Assembly (NCBI GenBank): GCA_905250025.1 | Contig: CAJNOJ010000126.1 | Span: forward strand, 124,001-188,000 | Source: Adineta ricciae | Lineage: Eukaryota; Rotifera; Eurotatoria; Adinetida; Adinetidae | Direction: 5' to 3' | DNA: 64,000 nucleotides | Shown: one piece after another, positions 11,231-26,665 of the stretch | How the letters are laid out: each line of letters begins with the position of its first letter | Numbering within the stretch: the first letter of the stretch is position 1 | Translations under genes and position numbers: made by a program | The notes under the pieces: generated by a model | Told to the model about the DNA's origin: nothing | What the model saw: only the letters and a program-made list of their open reading frames with translations | Databases searched by the model: none

Positions 11231-11316
11231 AGTGTTATCCGACTTCATAACATGCATCAACTATGTTCGCTGCATTCAATTAATCATCGAACTGCAACCT
11301 CAATTTGAAGTAAAAA

Positions 11317-11721
11317 CTAGTCATACTTTTGATAAAAGCACTGCAATGATATAAAACACTTCCACATAACCCGCACAAGGATGAAACAGTAAATAATTTG
11401 ATTTCGAAGAAAAGCAATTTTCATCGAAATAATTCTACAAGAGATGTCGTACTTTAGATAATGACATTTGATCACGAACCCGATGGCCTCTGGCAAGATC
11501 CCATTTAAAAGAGAACTCATTAGTTCGATCACAACTAATGTTATTAACAAAACAATTTTCCAGAAAACATCAGTCGATCCAGTAAACAAATGATATTCTC
11601 TGTCCATTCCCCAAAGTAAACAGATTATAATACTAACTAGCCTAATTAACAGCAATAGCTCTAACCATCTTCTACTTACACACTTGTTTACATATCCTAC
11701 TACTGCGTCTCTAATGAACAT
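11317..11721 (-). CDS. Hypothetical multi-pass membrane protein
   Basis: A 134-codon frame starting MFIRDAVVGYVNK. It contains at least two convincing hydrophobic helices (LELLLLIRLVSIIICLLW and IVLLITLVVIELMSSLLN), and possibly a third near the C-terminus, separated by polar loops. I recognise no family. The regular helix/loop alternation argues for a real gene or part of one, but there is no domain and no splice evidence, and hydrophobic frames are easy to obtain in AT-rich DNA. Confidence 0.3.
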   Translation of the reverse strand: MFIRDAVVGYVNKCVSRRWLELLLLIRLVSIIICLLWGMDREYHLFTGSTDVFWKIVLLITLVVIELMSSLLNGILPEAIGFVIKCHYLKYDISCRIISMKIAFLRNQIIYCFILVRVMWKCFISLQCFYQKYD

Positions 11722-13895
11722 CTATTTTTAACCGAACGCCTATGAAGTAAAATAAATTTCGGTCAATTGTCTACGGAATTCTCCGGTTCGAGAATAATTA
11801 TTTTTTCTGTCAATTTCAATTGTATGTTTTTTTCTCAGAGATTTGGTATATTTAATCGCCGGGTATTCACAACTAATCTCACAGCTCTGTCTAGTTCAAT
11901 CAATATAGATGAAAAGCAGTTCTATTTATAAAACATTTATCCATCAAAAAAATAATAACTTGTTCTCGTATAATCGATTTATTCAAACGAACAATTATTC
12001 AAGTGCTCATACTTTCCGGTGTGAAGTGATAATCGAGAATTGCTTGAAAAAAAGGAAGAAGAAGAAGAAAGGAACGCGTCTTGTTTAGGTTGAGGAAATC
12101 TTTTGTTCGACTGTCGATGGGCTCGTGCACTCCGATTGTTGTGTCTGATAATACCTTCAGGCTATAAAGCCTTGATTTTATTGTTGTCTCCGAATGAAGA
12201 ATGTCTATGATGTATAAGATTTACCAACTACTTTCGAAAAAGTGAGTGGTGTTGTATTTGTTTGCATAGCATTTTCTGAGCGTGACTTCATATGATTGAT
12301 GATCTCCAACAGTTGAAGTTTTCTGTTGTTATGTTTCTTCCAATGACGGACAAGTGTTGATGCTATCAGAATTTGCAAGACATCATCTCAGTTATCTTTG
12401 ATGGAAACTGGAAAGCTGTTATTCTCCGATTTCATCTTCCTCTTGTATATACAAAGCCGAGCAGTCGCTTTCTCTTCTCTCTTGACTTATCATTTGCATG
12501 CTGCCATTCTTCACAAAGGCAAAAGAAAAGCTCGTTCGTGAGTTACATTCAAATGAATCCAATTGAGAGAGAGAGAGAGAGGGGAAAAGAACTTCAAGTG
12601 ATTTGCTTCCACAATCATCAAACTCGATTTTACAATGTAATGTTAAATAACTGACACAGTGTTGATTGTTGATGTATAAATACGGAACTTGTCAGTAATA
12701 TCTTTCCCTAGATCAATGTTGACAGATAATAGTAGCGTATATGAAGTTATCCTATCAAGAGAGGCAGAGGAAAAGCAAAGAACAAATATGTCTTTCGAAC
12801 TTGATGTGCTTGAGAAAGAGATATGTGTTTGTCAATAAGTTGAGCAAAATTATGAGAGCTACACATTAATTTAGGAAATGTAGACAAGGAAACAATCAAT
12901 AATATAAACCATCGCCTCTATTCCGTGAAAATATAAGTTGATTATTAAATCGAATAGATGCTATTGTCTGAGATTGTCACGAGAAAAGTTCTTTTGTGTG
13001 TATGATGAGCACGCATCTTGTCATCTGATGACAGTTAATGCAGATGTACGAGTGATGAATTCAAATACAGCAATATCAATAAGCCAAGATGACAAAAAAA
13101 AAAGAAGAAGAAAGATGGAGAGAGAGCGAAACAAACAGTTCGATAGAAAAAAGAACTGTCTTATTGCAGATCTGGAGTACGAACGGATGTCTGTATATCT
13201 TATGCTTACACATATAGCTTAAGAGAAATAAGCTATTGCTAGTATTCTTATCGCTACATTGTCGGTTAGATTTAGAGTTTGGTTTGCCACTCGTATTCCC
13301 TTTCTCTCTCTCTCTCTCTTTACCCTATTTTCCTTTTCTATGTCAGAATTGCTTTTCTCGATTCTTTTCTCGTCTATATAGCTTGTTGTCTCTTTCTTTT
13401 TCTTCTTTCACTCGCTTGCATTTGATAACATCACGCAGAGACTGTTCGTTAGCTGTGAAAACTCGATTCCTTTTTTCTTCTTGCTAATATTTTACTCCGA
13501 GTTCTTTTGTTAGACATGCGCACATTATAGTCGGTAATTGTTTTTTCTTCTCTTTGCTTGTTCGACCTTCGTTCGATGTTCTTTCTCGTTTACTTACGTA
13601 TTCTCTAGTTTTCCTATTGTCTTAAACAATCAATTAAATCTTCAGCTGACTACTTCGACAAGATGACAAATGAGAGCATTTCTCATTTTTTATGTTCGCA
13701 ATCATTAGGAAAAGCCAGCAGATCATCGAATATTTATTGACAGATGAAGAATTAGCTTTGAATTTTCTCTGTACTCAATTCAGTCACTTGTCAAACGCTT
13801 GCCTACGATTGACCAAGCATTTTCTAGTTTTGTAGATGGATAAGCCATTGCTGTTCATATGAATATGCTCGATACTACGACGAAAGCAAGTTATC
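11722..13895. other. Long gene-poor, simple-sequence-rich interval
   Basis: No supported gene in 2.2 kb. It holds a GA run at about 12566-12580, a purine-rich patch near 13090-13150 and a CT-rich stretch at about 13300-13420. Apparent open frames across these patches (12373-12654, 12938-13222, 13236-13487) are low-complexity by-products. Confidence 0.5.
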
Positions 13896-14390
13896 ATGCA
13901 AATATCAATTGTTATCGAATTCGTTTTTCTATTTATTTTTTCAACAAATCGTCTTCGTTCTTCGTTGTTCACTCAAGCGGATCCGGCGTCGTGCCGCCGA
14001 CAAGTCGAATGTTTCATATGTGACTCGCGAGAGAATCAAGCGTGCGAAGATTCACGAACATTTACTCAAAATCAAATACCAACACGTTTATGTGATGATT
14101 ACTGCTTGAAAATGTGGACGCGTGAAAACGATAGTATTTCCGGCGACGACAAAACAGCGGCATCACGTTATGTCCGACGTGATTGTCATAAAATCTTTCG
14201 TTATCATATCAAGAAAGCAGAAACTTGTTATCAACATAAGAAGCATCATTTGGATTCATTTTGTTTATGCAGTTCGGATCGATGTAATTCATCTATTAAT
14301 ATTCGACTAAAACCTGTCTATTATTGGCTTTTTTTCATCTTTTTTATTTTCTATTGTCTCGATGTGTTTTCCTTGGTTATCAATTATTAG
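13896..14390 (+). CDS. Ly6/uPAR-like cell-surface protein
   Basis: Single-exon, 164 residues. A hydrophobic signal-type N-terminus is followed by a Cys-rich region: ECFICDSRENQACED, LCDDYC, RDCHK, TCYQ and a terminal FCLCSSDRCNSS, the CC/CxxxxCN ending typical of three-finger Ly6 domains. A hydrophobic C-terminal tail (YYWLFFIFFIFYCLDVF) suggests a GPI-attachment signal or a membrane anchor. Function cannot be assigned from this fold; relatives modulate receptors or channels at the cell surface. The 3' end lies 120 bp from the convergent glucosidase gene. Confidence 0.65.
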   Translation: MQISIVIEFVFLFIFSTNRLRSSLFTQADPASCRRQVECFICDSRENQACEDSRTFTQNQIPTRLCDDYCLKMWTRENDSISGDDKTAASRYVRRDCHKIFRYHIKKAETCYQHKKHHLDSFCLCSSDRCNSSINIRLKPVYYWLFFIFFIFYCLDVFSLVINY

Positions 14391-14510
14391 TTCGATCAAA
14401 AAACTGTTGTACAAAAAAAAATGAAGCAAAAGAAGAGTTTAGAATGAGTGAAAGAAAAAGACTGATCTACGTTTTTGCTTTTTGAAAGACAAAATCAGCA
14501 CACCGATGGT

Positions 14511-18510
<4,000 letters not shown>

Positions 18511-18676
18511 TCAAACGAATTGATCGAACACTTATCTACAATGAGAATTTAATATTTGTTCTTCGAAATATTCTATACAACAGAGAATAAAATAACAACG
18601 AGATTATCAGAAGAAAAGAATGAATGAAGAAAATAATACATATGACCGGTTCCGAAAAAAAAGAGCAAATGTCAGT

Positions 18677-21600
18677 TTAGTTCAAACGAGTATTCGGCTT
18701 TTCAGAATGAGCTTGTAATTCAGGAAATAATTGGAGAAGTATTTCATCGAGAATCATGTAGAATAGCTAAAAACCAAAAAAATATTCGAGACAAAGGAAA
18801 ACAAAGTTATGCAGTATACCTGTTTGTTTAGTAAAGGATCCTGGAAATGTCGTAGGATCATTTGTAAACCATTTTGAATGTTAGATTTACCAATCAAAAA
18901 TTTTATCGGTTCTGAAATACAGCAATCAAATATGTGTGCATTGTTCGGTGTTATCCTCACTTGGTAAAAATTCTTCAGCAGCTGCGACAACGTCATCAAA
19001 ATTAACGAGATCCGTTGGACTAAAATACATCGATAAGATAAATTGCTACCAAACTTTCCTTACCCTTTCTTCTCGGCATCATTTGGGAAAATTGTATCTA
19101 TAAAATACAACAATGACAACGCATTCTTTCAACGGACAATCTTTACCACGTAGAGCATGAATTACATCGACAAAATTGTCTTCATCGGCTAAAATTTCGT
19201 CGACACTTTCGTCAACAAAATGTGAAAAATAAGAGTCGAAGGAATTTTTTAACGGTATTCGTAGTAAATCGAGTATATAGATTAACAATGGCGACGCAGA
19301 GAAGACTTGTTTAGCTATGACGATCAGATTATCATAGGCACTTTCAAGTTCGTCTGTACGGGTCCTCTCTATTTTGCACTCTTCCATCGATTCAGTAATA
19401 TTCGCATTGTTTCCATAGATTGCGCTTTTTAGCTGGGAAAAGAGAGATTTCAGACTGAGATTCAATAAAATTGCGATATACTTTAGTCTCGATAATATCG
19501 GCGAAAACAGGATTTGGTTGTGTTGCTTTTGTTTTTGCTGGCTCAGCGTAATTGATTAACGAAACAAGGAATGGATCAAGAAATTGGCCTTTCTATAAAC
19601 AGGCGGGAAAAGGAAAAGCTCAGTTTAGCGATGTTATGAGAAAACTTGAACGTACTTCGATGCGTAATCGACGTGGTACAACTTTGAACATTTTGGCTAC
19701 AATCGACTCCATACTTTATTTTACTTTGATAGAAAACGACTCTCTCACCTATTATGATTTCGCCCGTAGGTACAGTGAATTCATCAGGTTGCGTTAGAAA
19801 ATTGTACAATAACTCGCTATTACGTAGTGTTGGCTTCGACAATAAATGCTAAAGATCGTGAATGTTCAAAGAGATAACCCATTCAAAGAGTAGAACTTGC
19901 CCGTAAAAAGTATTCGAACTCTTTCTTAAGCGATTGAAGAAATTCTACATTACGAGCAGTTGCTGCTGACCTTTTCGGAGGCAAACGTGCGTCAGAAAAG
20001 ACGCCATGAAATTCAGTTAATTTCTGTTCTAACATATAAAATTCTTGATATCGCCTAAAACATAAGCGTCCAATCACCCGATCATTCGAAACGATTAGCT
20101 CACCTATGTACAATCCAATTGGATTTGTCATCTTCGAGTGGTACTGGACTACCTACACATCGAAAAGTTGTCACCGCAAATCATCTCGACTATGCTTACC
20201 ATTGTGAATGTCAGTCCTTTGTACAACGATCATAAATGCACAGTATTTGACTTGTCCAGTTGTATTCTCGCGGATTTCCTCAGCATGACTAATGTTAACA
20301 CGCCAGGTATTCAAGTCTCGATCATCATACGACTGAAATGATTAAAACAATGCATCGAAAAGAAGAGTAAGAGGCAAGAGATAACATACACTGTTGCTAC
20401 CGATACTTGCTGTTTCTTCCGAGCATTTTGCATTTGCTTCATCTTTCTCTTCCAACTCTACAACAGACAGAATCGTACAACAAAGGTTCATATGTGAGGT
20501 GGCATACCTTGATATGAAGTTGTTGTATATGGTTTCGATGCATTGCGTTTTCTTGCACTATCGTTGGTATTTCTGAATAAAAAAACAGATTCAATTTGTC
20601 GATTGTATGAAGAAAAATTTAGAATAAATAACAAAGCTAATAATGTATACGAAAACTATAGTAGGGGTATGAAGATGAAAAGAAAAGTGCATAGTCAAAC
20701 CTGATTTCTTCGATATGAACGAAATCTAATGCGATTTCATCGAAACTAAGATGATTTATACGTAAAAATAGATTTCGAAAAGCAAAAACTAAAGCTAACT
20801 CACGCTTGATCCCGCATTCGATAATCTGGCGAATCCATTCGTCTTCCACATATGTAAAGAAAATGTTCATCACTTGTCAGAAAACAATGCTGATATTTGT
20901 CTTCAACTAATTCATAAATTTTACAATGAAAACGGGATAATAACGCGAACGTATGTTGAACATCAAATGTGTTCAATTCATTTTCGTTCTCATTTTCCTC
21001 TTTAATGGATGGCTCCAAATGGTTGTATATCAGATCTTTGATCTCATCGACTAACGTGTCATCTGGATCGTAGATATTGCTAATGCTAACATAAGCATCC
21101 GAAGCTTTCGGATTTAAATAACGTTCGTCAATGTTCTTCAAACGTTGATATATTTTCTTTCGAACTAATATATTCGATGCGGATGGAATATCATTCAAGA
21201 TATCCGACAGTGTCACATAAATACTCAACAGTCCGATTGAACCATGTCGGTCAAGTACTCGGCTAAATTGATTCAGTAATTCTTTCTCGTACATCACGTC
21301 GGTTAGTTCTAAAGCTAATTGATTCTTATGTATCGGACCGTTCATCGTGCAAAACCGTGTTAATAGTTCAACGGATGGACTTGGTGCAGGAGCCGGAACA
21401 TTGAGAAGTCCATTTCGACGTTGAATAGCATTGGTGAAATAGAGATGTAGTAAACGATTTATCGTATCCGGTTCACAAATAGAATCGATTCCATCGATCA
21501 AAATTTGACACGCTATGACTTCAGTAAGGAAATGACGGGATCCTTTACATTCATAGATAAACTTCGGTGTAATTATTGGCATAAGATCAAGAATGAGACG

Positions 21601-22645
21601 TTTTAAGTATTTGATTTCCGATTGGCGACTCTGCATGGCGACATGAAGATCAGATTTGTACATTTTCTTCAAAAATTCCACTGAAGATTGAGATTCATTA
21701 GTAGATGTTGTTTTGACAGTTTGAATATAACGATCACATGTTTGAAACATAAGGGGAACAATCCGTTCGAGAACGAATGCGTTTATATCAACCTTGAAGT
21801 AAACCCGTGATCAACAATTTCGGCAAGATTTCAAAGGAAAATCTTACATTGTGTGCACGACGAATAATCGTAGCCAAGAGAAACCGGAAGACATGTTTGG
21901 CTTCATAGACAAGAGTATCATCTTGTGTGATTATTCTGAAAAGTGGACATTATTTCAAATCGAAGATTCATCGAATTACTTACGATAACCATGGATAAAT
22001 ATTATCTCTAAGGCATAAACAACAAAACTAGAATAGAACAAAGGGTCAGTGTTTGCTCGAAAGAAAAAGCAAGGAATGGGTTTACTTCATCAATAGCTGT
22101 ATCAATCCGTTTGGAAAGCATTAAATGAATCCATGGATTCTTTTGTAAATAATGACTGTTTCCACTGAATGGACAGATATGTAGAAAAAAAAGCACTTAA
22201 AATCGAAAGATTTACCATTGTTTTTGAACGGCTTCTTTCTGTACATCCTAAAAGAAAATAACAAGATTAGAAAAAGATGAGTCATTTGAAATTGATTACC
22301 CTAGTAGGATCAATGAAAACAAGTAGATTCGGCCATAATTTGGGAGATTTCTCTGGATTCTTTAATGGAGCTCTAAATACGAAACGTTCAATCAAAGCTG
22401 GTCTCTAAGCAAATCTATACTTACACATAATAATCTGTTAATTTGTAGCTTATTCCCAGCAGTAACACAAAGAACAGAAGATGGAGTTTTCTACACAAAG
22501 CAAAACGCAGAGAATCATCAAAAACAACCGTGAGAAACATCACCTACCCAAATAGAAGTAGAACTACCGACGAGAATGTAATTATACACACACCGAGAAC
22601 AATTCGTTGGCCCAAATCAGTCGACAGGAAACTTTCTTTACCCAT
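18677..22645 (-). CDS. SNX14: Sorting nexin 14-like (PXA-RGS-PX-nexin C)
   Basis: ER-anchored protein of ER-endosome/lipid-droplet contacts in vertebrates. Many exons separated by short introns; start MGKESFLSTD at 22645, stop at 18677-18679. Order seen: N-terminal hydrophobic helix (VLGVCIITFSSVVLLLF), PXA region (HYLQKNPWIHLMLSKRIDTA; LHVAMQSRQSEIKYLKRLI; DPDTINRLL-like EPDTINRLLHLYF), RGS-like block (ELLNQFSRVLDRHGSIGLLS), PX domain (RRYQEFYMLEQKLTEFHG, ARLPPKR), and nexin-C ending FQDPLLNKQVY ... LDEILLQLFPEL. The PX helix strand and nexin-C ending are closer to SNX14 than to SNX13, SNX19 or SNX25. Exact exon edges of the middle part were not all fixed. Confidence 0.88.
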
Positions 22646-23173
22646 CTAAAATATTTGTCATGTGACATATAGAATAAAAATCTTCTCACTACAAAAAAAA
22701 AATATTGACTTTCTCTAACATGCGTGTCTTCCGTCAAACTCGATCGTCTACTCTGCCTGTGTGATCAACATTACCCGCAACGCTAATGATGATACGACTC
22801 GCGTTCTGCTTGTTATTAGTCTACCTGTATACTATTTCTCGCCGTAATGAAAAAAACAACATGTGACTAATGCGGCATTAGAGAGGTTTTCGGTGACAAT
22901 ATACTTATCGCGATAGAATGAAACAAAACAGATGATTTGTTCGATTACTTTATGTTCTGAATTAAAATGAAAATCGAAAAGAAAAAACTTAGCAAGTTTA
23001 AAACATACAGATACGGAAGTATGTTACATATTAAATTAGAGAGAACAACAAAAATTACATGAAATCAGCATGAAAAACAAAACACATTAAATGTTATAAT
23101 TCAAAATAAAATCTTTTTGATCTGTCTCTGGTTTTTTGTTGCGTAGTATTCTATATACACATTCAGGCTCTCT
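22646..23173. other. Intergenic between SNX14 and TOM1
   Basis: AT-rich, no gene seen; SNX14 promoter side and TOM1 3' flank. Confidence 0.4.
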
Positions 23174-25534
23174 TTACAGACGAGTATTGCTTTGTGTGCT
23201 ATTGATCGACGGATTTTGAAGGGTTGGATACAACGATGGTTGATCAGATGGTCTTTGTTCGGCTATTGCAGACACACGTTTTTGTAGAAAGTTATTGAAT
23301 GCATGCGTTGTATCTCCTGTTGGACGGTTCGTTTCATCAGTATCACTCTCCTATTAGTAGAGAAGATGTCTGCGAGAAAAGAGTAGAGGCAAGAGTCATA
23401 CATCGCCTTGAGATTTGAGCCATTGTTCGATTTCTCTGACGTCTCGTTCAGGATCCTTGAAAGAAATAGAGATATTCGCAGATTTTTATGACAAGAAAAT
23501 ACGTACTTGAATGTTTGCTGCCGGTCGAGTAACAGCCGATGCTCTGAAATAGTAGAAGGAAAGTTTATAGCAAAACAAAAACGTGAGTCAGTTAGTAGCG
23601 ACTATTCTATGGATGACATAAAAAAGCAAATCTAGCCTTACGAATGAATGTTAATAGATTTTCTTTGAGGAAAAGAAAAGATGGTTACATGAACTTTTTC
23701 TACCTCTTAATCCTCCAATTGATTACTTACATTGATTGTTGCGGAATGTTCTTTGGCACTGCACTTGCTGACATGGAATTAATATCTGAAAATACGTGGA
23801 ATACTTACACGAACGAACTAATCAATGTACGCACTCATAGTTTGTAAACCGGTTGCTATCGGTATTGGATCGTCGTCGAATTGTATCAATGCTGGCTCAT
23901 TCTCTGCATTCGATGTCGATGATGGTACTGCACGAGATGATGCTGTCGGTGAATTGTAGGTTGGTTTGTGCGACGCACCGAAGCGTCGATCACGTTGTTG
24001 CATGTAACTTTCAAAAGTTTTGAACGAATTATTGAATTCATCATTATAACGTAAAAGATCGACTAATTAAAAGAATAGAAAGGAACTAATTAACATTTCA
24101 GTGTACATAATTGATTTGATTTTACCCGTGATGTCATCAGCAGACACTTGAGAAAGTAGATCAACAATACGTGCTTGCATCTGTTTGCATGTATTATGCA
24201 ACTCCTAAGGAAATCGTATATTTAGAATCAGTCCGAACAAAAAAAGAAGAAGACATAGATTTGAAGTGTATAATGAAGAGTGACCTTCGAGGACAAACAC
24301 AAGATAAATATGTACGCAATGTTTTAGAAAAGAATTTGTTCTATTCCCGGTAGACGTTAATGAATATTTAATTTAGATTTAGCAAATGCGTCGAGTAGTC
24401 TCGACCTCGAGAAATGTGCTCGTTTTTTCTCTTACCATTAATAGTTCGAAGTCTTGTGGATTTTCTTCGCCTGGTTGTAATGTAACAAGCATTTCACCGA
24501 AAACTTGTGCGTTGGTTTGTACAACGTCCAGTTCACTACGTAACTTCCCTAGTTGATCAACTCCCATGGCTTGCGGAGCGCTGGACTTGTACTCAGTAGG
24601 ATAAGATGGTCCATCCGATGCAGATCGATCCTATTTATTCCAATGAACATGTTGTCTCAACATTCATTCCGAATCAGTATGCTTACGTCTCGACCTGTTG
24701 GTCTTGGTCCTGGTTGAGACTAAAGCAAAAATGATAGAGTTTAAGTATGTTCTCCAAGATTCATCTTACTGCTGAGCGTGCATATTGCGAAGGACGTTCA
24801 ATTGTTCCCTAAATATTTCAATCTCGACCTTGTTTTTCTTTTCGAAAAATGTCATTTACTGTAGCGGGAACAGCTGCTTTAATAATATTCTCTGGCTCAG
24901 CTGGTGGAAACATCAAACCTTGTTGTTTACAATCTTGATAAAAATGATCGACAGCTCTCAAGTCAGGATCGTGATGAAACGCTAATGCCCAAGTCTACAA
25001 AGAACGTCGTCCTCATTCACATGATATTCAATCAATTTGACTCACTTGAATCATACCAAGAACTCTTTCTTGTAATGGAACAGGTGGATTGTTTTTCGGC
25101 CCAATGACCCCTTTTAGTTCTTTCAGAAAATCTTTATGAGCAATTTGTAAATGAAAGATTTTGCCGCAATTCTTTGTTAATGCTTCTAATAGCTAGATGT
25201 AAAGCAACGGACAACTCATTAGAATGTTTAATCTCTATATCAACATACCGTTAGAGTTAATCCAATAGTTCGCCAACCATGGGTCGTTGGATTGATCTGT
25301 AAACGTTTTCGAATGGTTTTCATTGCTTCTCGCGCACTTAAGATACGAATAAGTTTTGAGAAAAAAGGAGAAGACTTTTGACTGTTAATCAAACCTTTCT
25401 TCATGACCACTAACATGATCACAAATCTGCATAATTAAACTCCAATCTTCACTTTGTTGATTTCCATCTGTTGCTCTTTCAATTGCATTTTGTAGAGCAC
25501 TTGGTTGTACATTGCCACGGAATAAATTCGTCAT
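23174..25534 (-). CDS. TOM1: TOM1-family VHS-GAT endosomal adaptor
   Basis: Binds ubiquitinated cargo and Tollip/Endofin on early endosomes. Multi-exon, starting MTNLFRGNVQPSALQN at 25534. The VHS domain covers the first ~150 residues: ATDGNQQSEDWSLIMQICDH, AMKTIRKRLQ, LLEALTKNCGKIFHLQIAHK, KELKGVIGPKNNPPVPLQER and TWALAFHHDPDL. The GAT domain follows: QLGKLRSELDVVQTNAQVFG, EMLVTLQPGEENPQDFELL, then helices from ELHNTCKQMQARIVDLL to LLRYNDEFNNSF. The tail has an acidic clathrin-type stretch (FDDDPIP) and ends QSNTRL. The block PGEENPQDFELL separates TOM1 from HRS, STAM and GGA. The final exons are short and partly inferred. Confidence 0.92.
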
Positions 25535-26665
25535 CTTTCAATCTACTCAATCGAACGACTTAACATGACAAAATCGTTTCGAATGTCTAAATACAATCCC
25601 GCAACTTCTATGTGTAGGCATCAGTAAGAACGACGAAGAAAAAAGAAAAAAGAAAAGAATAAGTTCTTGTTAGGAAGATACGAATAGAGGGAACTAGTAC
25701 TGGCTATTGTTAATTAAAAAAAGAAGTAGTAAGAAGTACGGAAAGAGCAGCAGATGTTCTGAAAAATAAAGAAGAAAAGAAACAATGTGAATCAGGAGGA
25801 AGAATTTCAAGTCGTTCTAGGATTGGTCGCCTGTTTTGGACCAATTAAATAGACGACGCTAGTTTTCATATTACAGTACAGCGTTGACTTAAGGAGAAAG
25901 AAAGATCTGTTTTCAATTAAGATTAGCAAAAGTTCATTTGTATTGATTGTGTAAGTGAAAGCATTTCATACAAATTATTTATGTGATGAACGTCTAAAAA
26001 GAGAATGTCTACCGATCGTTATATAACTCGACAATGTAAATTTGACATTCGATTAAAATTTGACACGCAAATATTTTGCTTTCTTGATAGTTGAAAAGAA
26101 CAATTCAAGTCAGCCATTTAATTGATTTAATAATTGTCGAGAAAAAGAACATATTTCATTCACTACTCCCTCTGTACTTTTTATTATAAACAAGACCGAG
26201 AGAAAGAATTCACCTGTGAACCTTACACGTTCATCAGGATGATCTAGGATGTTGTTTTTAAAAGTCAAATATATTAATCAAAGTAACTAGTATTCAACAT
26301 ACTATAAATGAAATGTAACTGTGATCATAAATATCACACAGGAGGAAGAAAATTGAAAGAGAACGATAACAATAAAAACACGTATAAGTAAGAAGAGGAG
26401 CAGTCGATTTAATATCGGTGAGTTTATCCTTTGAAAAAGCACTTTACATGATTGAACATGCCGATGAATTGAATGGACTAATAGCTCCTCTAAAAAGAAA
26501 GAAAAAGGATTAAAATCGTTCATTGACTAATTGATTAATGTCGCGTTTTCGTTTCAGTCAAAGCAAAAAATCAAAGCAGATATGTTTAATATCATAGATG
26601 ACCTTGTTGACAAGAGCAGCCTTGATTTTTAGTACGAAATAATACCTTCTCGTGATGAGTACTTA
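25535..26665. other. Intergenic, AT-rich
   Basis: Upstream of TOM1 and downstream of the Q/P-rich gene. A purine-rich stretch lies at about 25630-25790. No gene seen. Confidence 0.45.

Noticed and set aside
12373-13487. Three plus-strand frames of 83-94 codons
   Set aside because: They cross GA and CT simple repeats and show no domain.
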